DNA from: Rhizobium sp. Q54
GTDB lineage: Bacteria; Pseudomonadota; Alphaproteobacteria; SMXS01
Assembly (NCBI GenBank): GCA_945907245.1
Contig: CAMDTB010000001.1
Span: 1-64,000 of the forward strand
Direction: 5' to 3'
Length of the DNA: 64,000 bases
In this document: in pieces, positions 27,804 through 39,072 of the stretch
Numbering within the stretch: position 1 is the first letter of the stretch
Layout of the letters: every line of letters starts with the position of its first letter
Notes under the pieces: generated by a model
What the model saw: only the letters and a program-made list of their open reading frames with translations
What the model was told of the DNA's origin: nothing
The model's database searches: none
Program-made: the position numbers and the translations under genes

Positions 27804-28152
27804 CTTGCAGGCTTTCCGGAAACAGGTGGCCCTCGCCGTCTCGCCAGGGCAGCGGATCGACGCGCAGCGCGGCCGACACCGGCAGCGGCGCATAGAGGTG
27901 GGGGAACAGGGCGCCGCCGCGAGACGGCTCCCATTTCAGCGCGCCCTGTGGCAGGCGGGTGGTATCGACCTGAACCAGCACGAGGCCGGTCTGGCCGGCG
28001 AAATGCTTGGCGGCGGTTTCGCGCGCCTGTCCCGCTGTGGAGAAATGGATGAAGCCGTCGGCCCTGTCGACGGCCGACCCGGCATAGCTACCGCTGCTCA
28101 TGGCCTGCGCCCAGTCGGCGCCCGGACAGATCTTGTAAACCAGTCGGTTCAT
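27796..28152 (-). CDS. DUF952 domain protein
   Basis: YKICPGADWAQA…DRADGFIHFSTAGQARETAAKHFAGQTGLVLVQVD; overlaps pyrD start by 8 bp. Confidence 0.85.
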   Translation of the reverse strand: MNRLVYKICPGADWAQAMSSGSYAGSAVDRADGFIHFSTAGQARETAAKHFAGQTGLVLVQVDTTRLPQGALKWEPSRGGALFPHLYAPLPVSAALRVDPLPWRDGEGHLFPESLQDA

Positions 28153-28222
28153 GTCGCGGGCACGCTAGCGCAATGACGGGCGGGGCGGTAGTGCGTTTTC
28201 CGAAGCCCTGCCCGGGATGGCT

Positions 28223-29524
28223 TTACTTCACCGCCGTCAGCTTCTGCAGCAGGTCCGGCGCGTCGAAATAGAAGCCATTGTCCAGCTTGTGATGCGCCCA
28301 CTGGCGCGGCGCGTTCGGACCCGTGCCGCTCTTTCCGGTGGCGTCGAACAGGCTGCGGGTCTCGCCGTCGTGGTGATACAACCGGCGCAGACGGTCGTAC
28401 TCGACCAGCAGGTAGTTGTCGCGTGTCACGCCGTCCCACGCACCCATATGCCGTATGTCGTGGGTTTCACCGTCGATGCTCAGCACCAGGCGGCTGCCGT
28501 CGGGAATCTCCGGCAGCTTGGCGGCACCCGGGGCCTTCAGGCTGCCGTCGAGCAGCAGCACGTAATTGCTGCCGTCCGTGTGGACCGTGTCATACGCCAG
28601 CGGGGTGCCGTTGGGGCCGATGGTCACGCGCCAGATCAGGCCGTCGAGCGGCTGGGCCTTGAACCAGATGAAATAGCTGATCTGCAGGACGGGCTCGCCC
28701 TTCCACCTGGCCTGGGAGAATTTGGCGTAGGCCACGGCGGCGTTATATTCGCTGGCGATCTTGCCGTCCTTCCAGACCGGAATCACCATGGAGTCGTCGG
28801 GCTCGCCGGTGACGCTGACCATGGGCGCGAAGCTGCCGATCAGCCGCTCGGCCGCTTCTTCCTTGGGCTCTGGAATCTTCAGTTCCTTGGAGCGCGACTG
28901 ATCGACCAGGAGCTTGACCGTATAGGCGGACATGGGCTTGGTGCCCATCGGCTCGAACACGGTGGTGCCGGTGGCCGGCGGCGCCGTCGCGGCAGTCAGC
29001 GCCGCGATCTGCTCGGGCGTCCGCGCATTGGATTTGGGCGGCGCGGCGTCGGTGGCTTCCACCACGGCGCGCGGCGGCAGCGCCTTGTGCGCTTCGGGCT
29101 TCTGGTGATCGAAGGCGCGCACGGCGTCGGCGCAGGCCTTGGTCATCGTCACCGGGTCGCGCTCGAGGCGGCCATAGAGCTCGCCGCGCTTGGTGGCCGG
29201 CAGGTTGCCGATCTCGATGGCACGCTCGTCCTTGTCGGCCTGTACCAGATGGTCGATCCATTCGGTGCGCTGGGCGGCATTGAGCGTGGCGAAGTCGTAG
29301 CTGGCCAGGAACCGGTTGAGCCGGAAATAGGGGAAGCCGTCGATCCGCGCATATTCCGCGTCGGTGGTGCCGGCCTGCTGCACGGCGGCGTCGATGGCCG
29401 CGTATTCAGCCGTGCACTTGTCGACGGCCGGGTCGCCCTTGCGCCACTCGCCGGTGGGAGACAAGGCCATCAGGCCGATGGCAGCGGCGGCAATGAAAAC
29501 GGCTTTCAGCAATCCCTGCTCCAT
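28223..29524 (-). CDS. Hypothetical exported protein
   Basis: Long ORF with N-terminal TM/signal (LLKAVFIAAAAIGLMALSP); no family recognised. Confidence 0.65.
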   Translation of the reverse strand: MEQGLLKAVFIAAAAIGLMALSPTGEWRKGDPAVDKCTAEYAAIDAAVQQAGTTDAEYARIDGFPYFRLNRFLASYDFATLNAAQRTEWIDHLVQADKDERAIEIGNLPATKRGELYGRLERDPVTMTKACADAVRAFDHQKPEAHKALPPRAVVEATDAAPPKSNARTPEQIAALTAATAPPATGTTVFEPMGTKPMSAYTVKLLVDQSRSKELKIPEPKEEAAERLIGSFAPMVSVTGEPDDSMVIPVWKDGKIASEYNAAVAYAKFSQARWKGEPVLQISYFIWFKAQPLDGLIWRVTIGPNGTPLAYDTVHTDGSNYVLLLDGSLKAPGAAKLPEIPDGSRLVLSIDGETHDIRHMGAWDGVTRDNYLLVEYDRLRRLYHHDGETRSLFDATGKSGTGPNAPRQWAHHKLDNGFYFDAPDLLQKLTAVK

Positions 29525-29571
29525 CGATGGGGGCTCGTACCCTTGTATACCGGATGACCTTGTCTGGACAG

Positions 29572-31152
29572 TCAGGCCGCGAGCTTGCCTGCCAACGCGT
29601 CCGCCAGCAATGCCCGGCTGTTGTCCAAACCGTACAGCGCGAAGAAAGATCCCATGCGCGGTCCCTGGCTCTGGCCCAGCAGGGTCTCATAGAGCGCCTT
29701 GAACCAGTCGCGCAGCGGCTCGAAACCATGCGCCTTGCCCACGGCATAGACCTCGTTCTGGATGTCCTCGGCGGTGGCGTCGACCGGGAGGCCGCCCAGC
29801 GCCGCCGCCATGTCGGCCAGGGCCGCCCGCTCGCGGTCGTCGGGCTGGCGGAACCGCTTGTTGGGCTTCACGAAGTCGTCGTAGTAAGCGACGGCGAAGC
29901 CCACCAGCCGGTCGAGCAGCGGATGCGTCGCCGGTGTCGCGCCGGGCGCATACCGGCTGATGAAGCCCCACAGGATCGCCGGATCCTCGGAATTGCTCGC
30001 GCTGACAAGGTTCAGCAGCAGGCCGAACGTCACCGGCACGTCTTCCTTCGGCGGGTTGCCGCCATGGATGTGCCAGACCGGATTGTTCAGCTTCTCCTCG
30101 GTTGCCGACTGCCGGTGATAGGCGTCGAGGAAGGTGATGTACTCGTCGACCGCCTTGGGGATGACGTCGAAATACAGCCGCTTGGCCTTGCGCGGCGACT
30201 GGAACATGTAGAGCGACAGGCTCTCGGCCGGCGCATAGCGCAGCCACTCCTCGATGGTCAGGCCGTTGCCGCGCGACTTGGAGATCTTCTCGCCGTTCTC
30301 GTCGAGGAACAGCTCGTAGTTGAAGCCCTCGGGCGGCGTGCCGCCCAGCGCCTGGCAGATGCGGCTGGACAGCTTCACCGAGTCGATGAGGTCCTTGCCC
30401 GCCATCTCGTAGTGCACGCCCAGCGCCGTCCACCGCATCGCCCAGTCGGCCTTCCACTGCAGCTTGCAGTGCCCGCCGGTGACCGGCACGGTAACGCGTT
30501 CGCCATTGTCCTCGTAGGTGATGGTGCCGGCCGCCACGTCGCGGTCGACCACCGGCGCCTGCAGCACCTGGCCGGTGCGCGGGCACACCGGCAGGAACGG
30601 GCTGTAGGTGGCGCGCCGCTCGGGACCCAGCGTCGGCAGGATGACGCTGATCACCGCGTCGTAGTTGCGCAGCACGCTCAGCAGGGTCTCGTCGAAGCGG
30701 CCGGCCTTGTAGCAAGCGGTCGAGCTCATGAACTCGTAGTCGAAGCCGAATTCGTCGAGAAAGGCGCGGAGCCGGGCGTTGTTATGGGCGCCGAAGCTGT
30801 CATGGGTGCCGAACGGGTCCGGCACCTGGGTCAGCGGCTTGCCCAGATGCGGCACCATGGCTTCCCTGTTGGGGATGTTGTCCGGCACCTTGCGCAGGCC
30901 GTCCATGTCGTCGGAGAACGCGATCAGCCGGGTCGGGATGTCCGACATGGTCTCGAACGCATGGCGCACCATCGTCGTGCGCGCCACCTCGCCAAAGGTG
31001 CCGATATGCGGCAGCCCCGAGGGACCGTAGCCGGTCTCGAAGATCACCGCGTCCGGCGCCGCGCCCGACTTCTCGAACCGGTCGACCAGCTTGCGCGCTT
31101 CCTGGAACGGCCAGGCGTTGCTGTTCAGGGCGGTTTCACGAACGTCGGACAT
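29572..31152 (-). CDS. lysK: Class I lysyl-tRNA synthetase
   Basis: [19 protein letters not shown] (HIGH-like), [19 protein letters not shown] (KMSKS-like). Confidence 0.95.
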   Translation of the reverse strand: MSDVRETALNSNAWPFQEARKLVDRFEKSGAAPDAVIFETGYGPSGLPHIGTFGEVARTTMVRHAFETMSDIPTRLIAFSDDMDGLRKVPDNIPNREAMVPHLGKPLTQVPDPFGTHDSFGAHNNARLRAFLDEFGFDYEFMSSTACYKAGRFDETLLSVLRNYDAVISVILPTLGPERRATYSPFLPVCPRTGQVLQAPVVDRDVAAGTITYEDNGERVTVPVTGGHCKLQWKADWAMRWTALGVHYEMAGKDLIDSVKLSSRICQALGGTPPEGFNYELFLDENGEKISKSRGNGLTIEEWLRYAPAESLSLYMFQSPRKAKRLYFDVIPKAVDEYITFLDAYHRQSATEEKLNNPVWHIHGGNPPKEDVPVTFGLLLNLVSASNSEDPAILWGFISRYAPGATPATHPLLDRLVGFAVAYYDDFVKPNKRFRQPDDRERAALADMAAALGGLPVDATAEDIQNEVYAVGKAHGFEPLRDWFKALYETLLGQSQGPRMGSFFALYGLDNSRALLADALAGKLAA

Positions 31153-31308
31153 GGATGTTCCCGGGACTGGAAGTCGGCGGAAAGTAGGGCCAAGGCGACG
31201 AAGCGTCAATGTTTCAGCGGTTTCCGGCGTTGTCATGGCCGACATGCGGTCCTGTTTTGTTCGAGCGGCGCATGGCAGAGCGCGGGGTCTTTCCTTATAT
31301 TGGTCGCC

Positions 31309-34074
31309 ATGTCCGCTTCCGCACCCACAATCGCGCTGCCCGACATGCCCGCCCTCGCGGTGGGCTTTCGCGACGCCGTGCTGGTGACCGCGGATGGCGA
31401 GGTCGAGACACTCGGGCTCGGCGAGGCCGCCGTCCGGGCGGCGCGCGGCAGGCTGCTGGTGTGCCACGAGCTGGTCGTCAGCGCCCGGCTGGAGACCGAG
31501 CCGCTTACCCGCGTGCTCGACGTGCTCGACCTCTACGCCTTTGCATGTCCGGCCAAGTTCTGCCTGCCGACGCCGGGCGGCCTGGCCGCCGCACTGGGCC
31601 TGGACATGCCCGCCGGTTCGCTTGAAGACCAGGCCGCCATCCTACACCAGGCCGCCCGATTGCTGCTGATATTGATCGCCGACCCGCGCTATCCGGACCG
31701 GCCCGAGGCGCAGCGCCTGGCCCGCACCATGGCGCGGGCGGGCTGGGCCTGGGGTGCCTGGGTGACCGCCGCGCTGGGCGCGCCCGCCTCCGGCGAGGAC
31801 GCGGGCAGCGGCCTCGACGTCTGGCGCCGGCTGCCGCAATGGGAAGACACGGCGTCGCGCCCGCCGCCCGACGACTTTCCGGTCGGCTCGGGCGAGGTGC
31901 AGGACCGGCTGACGGCGCTGCTCGGCCAGGGCGCCGAGGACCGCACCAGCCAGCGGGACTACGCGGGCGTCGTCACCGCCGCGTTCGAGCCGCGCGAGAT
32001 CGTCTCGGCGCCCAACGCGGTGATCGCCGAGGCGGGCACCGGCATCGGCAAGACGCTGGGCTACATCGCGCCGTCGAGCCTGTGGGCCGAGCGCAACCAC
32101 GGCGCGGTCTGGCTGTCGACCTACACCAAGAACCTGCAACGCCAGCTCGACCAGGAACTGGACCGGCTGTTCCCCGACCGCCGCGTGAAAGCGCGCAAGG
32201 TGGTGGTGCGCAAGGGCCGCGAGAACTACCTCTGCCTGCTCAACCTGGAGGAAGCGGTCGGCCGCGCCCAGATGATGCCGGAAAACCTGGTGAGGCTGGC
32301 GCTGGTGGTGCGCTGGGCACGCTACAGCCGCGACGGCGACATGGTCGGCGGCGACCTGCCTGCTTGGCTGCTGCAGCGGATCGGCGCGGGCCGGGCGTCG
32401 GGCCTCACCGACCGGCGCGGCGAATGCGTCTATGCAGCCTGCGCGCACTGGCGCAGCTGCTTCATCGAGCACTCGTCCCGCAAGGCCAAGGGCGCCGACC
32501 TGGTGATCGCCAACCATGCGCTGGTGATGATCCGCGCCGCCTTGTACGGCCCGGAGGAGGACAAGCCGACCCGCTACGTGTTCGACGAGGGCCATCACCT
32601 GTTCGACGCCGCCGACAGCGCCTTCTCGGCGCATCTGTCGGGGCTGGAGGCGGTCGAGTTGCGCCGCTGGGTGCGCGGCCCGGAAGGCGGCAGGCGTGGC
32701 CGGGCGCGCGGCATCGAGGCGCGCATCGGCGACCTGCTGGCACTGCATCCGGAATCCGAGACCCTGATGCGCGAGGCGATCCGCGCCGCCGCCGCGCTCC
32801 CCGGAGAAGGCTGGCTCGGCCGCATCGCCAGCGCCGCCGCGCAGGGCGCCGCCGAGGCGTTCTTCGCCGCCGTGCGGACCCATGTCTACGCCCGCGCCCA
32901 GCGTCCCGACGATCCCTACACGCTGGAAGCCGCGACGCATACGCTGTCCGACGGCCTGCGCGCGGCGGCCGGTGCGCTGGAGCAGGCGCTGGCCGAGCTG
33001 ACCGTGCCCATGCAGCAACTCGCCCGCGTCATCGGCAACCGGCTGGGCGACGAATCCGAGGAACTGGAGAGCGCCGAGCGCACCCGGCTGGAGGCGGCGC
33101 GCGGCGGCATCAACCGGCGGGTCGACGCCATGATCCTGCCGTGGCGCGCCATGCTGCGCGATCTGGAGAAAGGCACGGCCGAGGGCTTCGTCGACTGGTT
33201 CTCTGTCGAGCGCGGCGGCCAGCGCGAATATGACGTGGGCCTTCACCGGCACTGGATCGATCCGACCAAACCCTTCGCCGACGTGGTGCTGTCGCCCGCT
33301 CACGGCGTCGTCGTCACCTCGGCGACCCTTCGCGACGACGCGGGCGGGGAAGGTGTCGACCAGGACGGGTGGCGCAACGCCGAGCTGCGCACCGGGTTCA
33401 ATCACCTGGTGCTGCCGGCGAAGCGGTCGAGCCACAAGTCGCCGTTCGACTACGGCGCCCAGTCAAGGGTGCTGGTGGTGCGCGACGTCAAGCGCACCGA
33501 CGCCCAGCAGGTCGCCGGCGCCTACCGCGCGCTGTTCGAGGCCGCGGGCGGCGGCGGGCTCGGCCTGTTCACCGCCATCAGCCGGTTGCGGGACGTCCAT
33601 GGCCGGATCGCCACGCCGCTCGCCCAGCAGGGCATCGGCCTCTATGCCCAGCACGTGGATGCGTTCGATCCGGGCACGCTGGTCGACATCTTCCGCGCCG
33701 AGGAGAACTCTTGCCTGCTGGGCACCGACGCCATCCGTGACGGCGTCGACGTGCCGGGTGACGCGCTGCGGCTGATCGTGTTCGACCGGGTGCCGTGGCC
33801 GCGCCCGTCGATCCTGCACCGCGCCCGCCGCGACGCCTTCGGCGGCAACCGCTACGACGACATGCTGACCCGCTTGCGGCTGAAGCAGGCATTCGGCCGG
33901 CTGATCCGCCGCGCCGGCGACCGGGGCGTGTTCGTCATGCTCGACAGCGCCATGCCCAGCCGCCTGCTCGGCGCCTTCCCGGAAGACGTCCAGGTGGCGC
34001 GCGTCGGGCTTGCCGAGGCGGTCGAGATCACCGGCGCGTTCCTCCGATCGGTGGTGCCGGCCGATAGTCGTTGA
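31309..34074 (+). CDS. DinG/Rad3-family ATP-dependent DNA helicase
   Basis: [20 protein letters not shown] Walker [25 protein letters not shown] Fe-S Cys cluster, [48 protein letters not shown]. Confidence 0.92.
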   Translation: MSASAPTIALPDMPALAVGFRDAVLVTADGEVETLGLGEAAVRAARGRLLVCHELVVSARLETEPLTRVLDVLDLYAFACPAKFCLPTPGGLAAALGLDMPAGSLEDQAAILHQAARLLLILIADPRYPDRPEAQRLARTMARAGWAWGAWVTAALGAPASGEDAGSGLDVWRRLPQWEDTASRPPPDDFPVGSGEVQDRLTALLGQGAEDRTSQRDYAGVVTAAFEPREIVSAPNAVIAEAGTGIGKTLGYIAPSSLWAERNHGAVWLSTYTKNLQRQLDQELDRLFPDRRVKARKVVVRKGRENYLCLLNLEEAVGRAQMMPENLVRLALVVRWARYSRDGDMVGGDLPAWLLQRIGAGRASGLTDRRGECVYAACAHWRSCFIEHSSRKAKGADLVIANHALVMIRAALYGPEEDKPTRYVFDEGHHLFDAADSAFSAHLSGLEAVELRRWVRGPEGGRRGRARGIEARIGDLLALHPESETLMREAIRAAAALPGEGWLGRIASAAAQGAAEAFFAAVRTHVYARAQRPDDPYTLEAATHTLSDGLRAAAGALEQALAELTVPMQQLARVIGNRLGDESEELESAERTRLEAARGGINRRVDAMILPWRAMLRDLEKGTAEGFVDWFSVERGGQREYDVGLHRHWIDPTKPFADVVLSPAHGVVVTSATLRDDAGGEGVDQDGWRNAELRTGFNHLVLPAKRSSHKSPFDYGAQSRVLVVRDVKRTDAQQVAGAYRALFEAAGGGGLGLFTAISRLRDVHGRIATPLAQQGIGLYAQHVDAFDPGTLVDIFRAEENSCLLGTDAIRDGVDVPGDALRLIVFDRVPWPRPSILHRARRDAFGGNRYDDMLTRLRLKQAFGRLIRRAGDRGVFVMLDSAMPSRLLGAFPEDVQVARVGLAEAVEITGAFLRSVVPADSR

Positions 34075-34122
34075 AGGTATCCCGATGCGACCCTATGGTG
34101 GCGCGAACCCCAACAAGGCAGG

Positions 34123-34554
34123 ATGATTTCGTTGAGCGACCCGGTTCTCACGCCCCATTCCGCGCTGGTCTACCTGATGGTGATCGTCGCGGCCTCGGAC
34201 TCGAACATGGCCGGCGCCGAGATCGACGCCATGTCCAACACGGTCGCCGACCTGCCGGCGTTCAGGGGCTACGACCGCGGCAAGCTGCTGTCGGCCGTGC
34301 GGACCTGCAGCGACATCCTGCAGCACGGCGAGGGACTGGAGACCGTCCTGGGGCTGGTGAACGAGGCGTTGCCGGCCGGCCTGCGCGACACGGCCTATGC
34401 CGTCGCCTGCACCGTGGCGATCAGCGACGGCAAGGTGGGCCAGGAGGAGTTCCGCCTGCTGGAGATGATCCGTCATGTGCTGGATATCGACCGCCTTGTG
34501 GCGGCGGCCATCGAGCGCGGCGTCGCCGCCCTCAACCGCGAGCTGCCCCACTAG
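34123..34554 (+). CDS. TerB-like (tellurite resistance/co-chaperone fold) protein
   Basis: VYLMVIVAASDSNMAGAEIDAMSNTV…AVACTVAISDGKVGQEEFRLLEMIRHVLDID. Confidence 0.82.
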   Translation: MISLSDPVLTPHSALVYLMVIVAASDSNMAGAEIDAMSNTVADLPAFRGYDRGKLLSAVRTCSDILQHGEGLETVLGLVNEALPAGLRDTAYAVACTVAISDGKVGQEEFRLLEMIRHVLDIDRLVAAAIERGVAALNRELPH

Positions 34555-34636
34555 CCTGCCCGACCCGCGGTCCCACATTCACGGGAACGACACGGTCGAT
34601 CTGTATGGTGCGCGGTGAAGCGATAGGAGAACTCCC

Positions 34637-35146
34637 TTGAAGCGTCTGTTGCTGCTTCGGCACGGCAAGTCCGACTGGTACAATTCGGACCAGCCTGACA
34701 ACGAGCGGCCGCTCAACGACCGCGGCCAGCGCGCCGCCGCGCTGATGGGCGCCTATCTGCGCCAGCGCGGCCTGACGCCCGAGCTGATTCTCTGCTCGCC
34801 CGCCGTCCGCACCCGCGAGACGGCGCAGCGCGTGCTGACCGCGTTGCAGGCGCCCGTGCAGATGGACTTCCGCTCGGAGCTCTACCTGGCCGATCCCAAG
34901 ACCATCGCCGAATTGGTGCGCGGCGCGCCCGACGAGGTCTCGACCCTGCTGGTGATCGGGCACAACCCCGGCATGCAGCTCGCCGCGTTGAAGCTCTCGT
35001 CCGGCGACCCGGCCGGCAGGCGCGACGAAATCGAGGACAAGTTCCCCACCGCCGCGCTTGCCGTCATCGAGTTCGACGTACATTCGTGGTCCAAGGCGAA
35101 GGCCGGCGACCTGGTCGCCTTCGACAGCCCCAAGGCGCTGGTCTGA
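34637..35146 (+). CDS. SixA-like histidine phosphatase
   Basis: MKRLLLLRHGKSDWYNSDQPDNERPLNDRGQRAA…LLVIGHNPGMQ. Confidence 0.9.
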   Translation: MKRLLLLRHGKSDWYNSDQPDNERPLNDRGQRAAALMGAYLRQRGLTPELILCSPAVRTRETAQRVLTALQAPVQMDFRSELYLADPKTIAELVRGAPDEVSTLLVIGHNPGMQLAALKLSSGDPAGRRDEIEDKFPTAALAVIEFDVHSWSKAKAGDLVAFDSPKALV

Positions 35147-35259
35147 CATACCCGGGCACCTTCGCGCGTCCCCGTCGTTGATTTCCCTGATGGCGCGTGG
35201 CCAGATGCGCGGGCCCGGGGAGGAAACGTGACCGCTACTTGGCTTTGGGACCGACGCTG

Positions 35260-37740
35260 ATGCAGGAGAAGGAACTCCGGCTGGCGATCGTATGCAGCGG
35301 CGGCATCTCGCTCGCCGTCTACATGCACGGCATCGCCAAGGAGATCCTCAAGCTGGCGCGGGCGTCGAAGCTCTATCACTCGGTGCACGATGCCAACCAG
35401 AAGCGCGAGCGCCGGTTCTCCGAGCTGCCGCCTTCGCCCGAGCGGGAAACCGACACCGAGGAGGTCTATTTCGACCTGCTGCGGGAGATCGGCGCCGGGC
35501 TCGACCTGCGGGTGATCGTCGACGTCATCGCTGGCGCCAGCGCGGGCGGCATCAACAGCGTGCTGCTTGCCCGGGCGCTGGCCCACGACCTGCCGTTCGA
35601 CGTGCTGCGCGAGATGTGGCTGGCGGGCGCCGACGTCGAGGCGCTGATCACCGAGGGTAGCACCACCGCCTGGAGCGACCGGTTGTTCTGGCCGCTGGTG
35701 CGCTGGATCGCGGGCGACCGGTTCAGCGACATCGAGCTCGACGATGAGGTCACCGGCAAGCTGCGCCGGATGATGCAGCTGGTCCGACTGCGTCCGCCCT
35801 TCGACGGCGAGCGGCTGCTCGACAGCCTGATCACCGCCATGGAGGCCATGGGCACGCCCAAGAGCGCCATCGACTCGCTGATGCCGAGCGGCCTCAAGCT
35901 CGACATGTTCGTGACCCTGACCGACTTCTTCGGCTACGCGCGGTCGATCCCGCTCTACGACCCGCCGATGATCGAGGAGCGCGAGCACCGACACCGGCTG
36001 CATTTCCGCTACCGGCGCTGGGCCGACGGCCAGGTGGAGACCGATTTCGACACGGGCTGCATCCCGGCGCTGGCCTTCGCCGCCCGCGCGACCGCGAGCT
36101 TTCCCGCCGCGTTCCCGCCGGCCCAGCTCGGCGAGGTCGAGCGGGTGCTGGGAAGGCGCGGCCGCAAATGGACCGCCAAGGACCGGTTCCTGCGCGGCAA
36201 TTTCCGGCCATACCTGCAGTCCGGCACGGACCCGGAGAAGACCTCGTTCCTCGACGGCAGCGTGCTCAACAACAAGCCGTTCGCGCCGGCCATCGACGCC
36301 ATCGGCCGCCAGCCGGCCTATCGCCGCGTCGACCGGCGGCTGGTCTACATCAATCCCAGCCCGGCCGACAAACCGCCGCCGCCCACCGGCAAGCCGCCCG
36401 GCGTGCTGCGCACCCTGAAGGCGGCGCTGTCCGACATCCCGCGCAACGAGCCCATCGCCGACGACCTCGACTGGGTGCAGGAGCTGAACCGCCGCACCCG
36501 CTATACCAGCGAGATCATCGAGGCGGCGCGGCCCGACATCGCCGCCGCCGTCGAGAAGGTCACGCGCGGCAGGCTGGACCGGCGTCGGCTCACCAGCGCG
36601 CAGATCGCCCGGTGGCGGGCGCTGTGCAATGGCGAGGCCGCCGAGCAGGCCGGCTTCGCCTACAAGGGCTATCTGCGCCTCAAGCTGAAGGCGGCAGTCG
36701 CCCAGGCGGCCAGGCTCGTCACCCTGCTGTGCGGCGACGAGCCCGGTACTCCCCAGGCAAGCTTCATCGAGGACGCGCTCAACGCCTGGGCCGCCGCCCG
36801 CGGCGTGCTGCCGAAGGGCCGCCAGGCCCCGGATGCGCCGGTCGCCGGCCGCGCCGCGCCGCCCTGGATCAGGGTGCTGCGCAGCTTCGACCTGGAGTTC
36901 CGCAGCCGCCGCATCCGGTTCGTCATCCAGGCGCTGAACGGTCTCTACGGGCGGCTGGGTCATGCCGACCTGCCGGACCTGGATTCCCACCGGCTCGACT
37001 CTCTCAAGGGGCGCTTTTACGAGGTGCTCGACGCCCTGCGCGCCCGCGACGGCACTGCGGCCGTCAGCCTGGAAGCGGCGGGCAGGACGCGCGACGTTTT
37101 CGGTCCGGTCCTGTCGCGCGCGCGGTTCGACGGGTCTGGTGGCGCGTCATTCGCGGCCGACAATCTGGCGGCCATGGACGCGATCGTCGGCGGCATCGCC
37201 CGGGACATCGACCTGGAAGCCATGAACCGGCGGTCCGACGAGATTTTCGCCGGCATCGAACCGGTGGGCGCCGCCGGCATGATCCGCCACGACCTGCTGG
37301 TCCACTATCTGGGCTTCTCGTTCTGGGACATGGTGACGTTCTCGGCGGGGGTGTGGGACGCGACCGGCAACTACGACGAAATCAGGGTGGCCCGGCTCAG
37401 CCCGCAGGATTGCAACGCGATCCGCAAGGGCGGCCCGGAAGATGTCCTCAAGGGTGTGAAGCTCGGCAATTTCGGCGCCTTCTTCAAGCGCGCCCACCGC
37501 GAGAACGATTATCTGTGGGGCCGCCTGCACGGCGTCGACCGGCTGATCGACATCGTCGTGGACGCCGCGCGGGTCGACGGCACCGGCGGCGCCATCGACA
37601 CGCTGGCGCTGAAGCAGCGGGCCTTCCGCGTCATTTTGGAGGCCGAAAAACCCCATCTGGCCGCCAGCGCCGACCTGATCGCCGAGCTGGAGCAGGAAAT
37701 TGAAGCACTGGCCGACCAGCAGGCACATCCCGCCGGCTGA
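35260..37740 (+). CDS. Patatin-like phospholipase (large 'patatin-related protein' with C-terminal extension)
   Basis: RLAIVCSGGISLAVYMHGIAKEI oxyanion loop, VIAGASAGGINSVLLARAL GxSxG, FLDGSVLNNKPFAPAI (DG catalytic Asp). Confidence 0.88.
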   Translation: MQEKELRLAIVCSGGISLAVYMHGIAKEILKLARASKLYHSVHDANQKRERRFSELPPSPERETDTEEVYFDLLREIGAGLDLRVIVDVIAGASAGGINSVLLARALAHDLPFDVLREMWLAGADVEALITEGSTTAWSDRLFWPLVRWIAGDRFSDIELDDEVTGKLRRMMQLVRLRPPFDGERLLDSLITAMEAMGTPKSAIDSLMPSGLKLDMFVTLTDFFGYARSIPLYDPPMIEEREHRHRLHFRYRRWADGQVETDFDTGCIPALAFAARATASFPAAFPPAQLGEVERVLGRRGRKWTAKDRFLRGNFRPYLQSGTDPEKTSFLDGSVLNNKPFAPAIDAIGRQPAYRRVDRRLVYINPSPADKPPPPTGKPPGVLRTLKAALSDIPRNEPIADDLDWVQELNRRTRYTSEIIEAARPDIAAAVEKVTRGRLDRRRLTSAQIARWRALCNGEAAEQAGFAYKGYLRLKLKAAVAQAARLVTLLCGDEPGTPQASFIEDALNAWAAARGVLPKGRQAPDAPVAGRAAPPWIRVLRSFDLEFRSRRIRFVIQALNGLYGRLGHADLPDLDSHRLDSLKGRFYEVLDALRARDGTAAVSLEAAGRTRDVFGPVLSRARFDGSGGASFAADNLAAMDAIVGGIARDIDLEAMNRRSDEIFAGIEPVGAAGMIRHDLLVHYLGFSFWDMVTFSAGVWDATGNYDEIRVARLSPQDCNAIRKGGPEDVLKGVKLGNFGAFFKRAHRENDYLWGRLHGVDRLIDIVVDAARVDGTGGAIDTLALKQRAFRVILEAEKPHLAASADLIAELEQEIEALADQQAHPAG

Positions 37741-37861
37741 TGCGCGGGGCGAAGCCGCCACCTGCCGCATTGCCCGAAGCGGTGAAATCTGCACAATGCC
37801 AATGGCGTCGGTCGGCTTGAGGGGGCAGTCGATCCGGTGATGGCTATGGCATCAGACGCCC

Positions 37862-38296
37862 GTGACCGATCTTCGGATCGGCCGGGCCACCACGGAGGGG
37901 CAAGTGGTCAGCGCGGCAAAATTGTACAAACCGAAGCCGGTGAAGACGGCGATCTGGATTCTCACGGCGGCGCTCGTGCTCGCGCTGCTGATGGTGGGCC
38001 TTGAATACGTCCACTTCCGTTCGGGACTGCTTGAGAAGTTCACGCCGCTTTATCAGGGCGCAGCCTATGCGGGATTGGCCCTGCTGATCATGTTGATGTC
38101 CAATGGGCAGGGCTGGGCGCGCTTCCTGCTCGCGGCCTGGCTTCTGGTCGCACTTGTGCTCGGCGGGCCGCCGATCGTCGCGTTGCTTGGCAAGAACGCA
38201 GTGCTGGGGGCGCTTGCCGCCGGTCAACTCGGGCTGGTTCTGCTGGGGCTGGTGATGCTTTTCGGGGTGCGCGCCAACGATTGGTACAAGGGCTGA
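37862..38296 (+). CDS. Hypothetical multi-TM protein
   Basis: 3-4 hydrophobic helices; GTG start. Confidence 0.6.
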   Translation: MTDLRIGRATTEGQVVSAAKLYKPKPVKTAIWILTAALVLALLMVGLEYVHFRSGLLEKFTPLYQGAAYAGLALLIMLMSNGQGWARFLLAAWLLVALVLGGPPIVALLGKNAVLGALAAGQLGLVLLGLVMLFGVRANDWYKG

Positions 38297-38381
38297 CCTG
38301 CGCCATTGGCACGATGTGAGCCGGTACTCTGCAACCTGCCCATGTTAGCTTATGTCTTTCGGACTGTCGGGAAGCGGTCGC

Positions 38382-38957
38382 ATGCGCGTGTTCATGGACA
38401 TCGAGGCCTCCGGCCTGACCGGAGACAGCTACCCCATCGAGATCGCCTGGGTGTTCGAGGACGGCAGTGGCGCGGAAAGCCATCTGATCCAGCCGGCGCC
38501 AGGCTGGACGGCCTGGACAGAGTCCGCCGAGCGGACCCACGGCATCGACCGCGCCACGCTCGCGGCCAAGGGCGCGCCTGCCGACGCAGTCGTGGGCCGG
38601 ATGGTCGCGGCGCTGTCGGGCCATGACCTTTACGCCAGCTCGCCCGAATGGGACGGCAAGTGGCTGTCCGACCTGCTGGAGGCGGGCGGCCTCCCGCGCG
38701 AGTTCCTGAGCCTGCGTGACACCGAGGTAGCCCAGGCCGAAGTGATCGCCGAGACGCTGGGTATCGACCTGGCCACCGCGCCGCGCGACCCCGGCGAGGA
38801 ACTGCCGAGCGCCGTCGAGACCATCATGGTGATGGCGTCGATGGCAGAACGCCGTCCGCATCACCACCGCGCCCTCGACGACGCCGAGGAAGAGCGGTTG
38901 CGCTGGGTCACGGTGCGGGAAATGGCCGAAAAGCAGAAGGGCTGGATGGCCGGATAG
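38382..38957 (+). CDS. DEDD-family 3'-5' exonuclease-like protein
   Basis: MRVFMDIEASGLTGDSYPIEIAWV (DxE), THGIDRATL, YASSPEWDGKWL, HHRALDDAEEE. Confidence 0.8.
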   Translation: MRVFMDIEASGLTGDSYPIEIAWVFEDGSGAESHLIQPAPGWTAWTESAERTHGIDRATLAAKGAPADAVVGRMVAALSGHDLYASSPEWDGKWLSDLLEAGGLPREFLSLRDTEVAQAEVIAETLGIDLATAPRDPGEELPSAVETIMVMASMAERRPHHHRALDDAEEERLRWVTVREMAEKQKGWMAG

Positions 38958-39032
38958 TCGCGGCGCTGCGCGGAACGGCGAGGCAGATCGCTGGAACCGC
39001 TTGTTTCACCCGTGGTTCTTCATAAAGTGTTG

Positions 39033-39050
39033 TAGTCGGATATTTGACTA
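39033..39050. promoter_or_regulatory. Dyad TAGTCGGATATTTGACTA upstream of the SDR gene
   Basis: 14/18 palindromic positions, about 23 bp before the TTG start at 39073. Confidence 0.35.
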
Positions 39051-39072
39051 TGAATGAGAAAGAATCAGCGCA

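Noticed and set aside
31642-33435. 597-aa minus-strand ORF
   Set aside because: Antisense to the DinG-like helicase.
29527-34074. 1515-aa plus-strand ORF
   Set aside because: First ~590 codons are antisense to lysK in GC-rich DNA; the real gene is the DinG-like helicase starting at 31309.
34882-36990. 702-aa minus-strand ORF
   Set aside because: Antisense to SixA-like and patatin genes; no motifs.
34123-37740. Anti-phage defence island centred on the patatin
   Set aside because: Patatin is not next to a CBASS-type nucleotidyltransferase or other recognisable defence partner; kept only as a low-interest neighbourhood observation.
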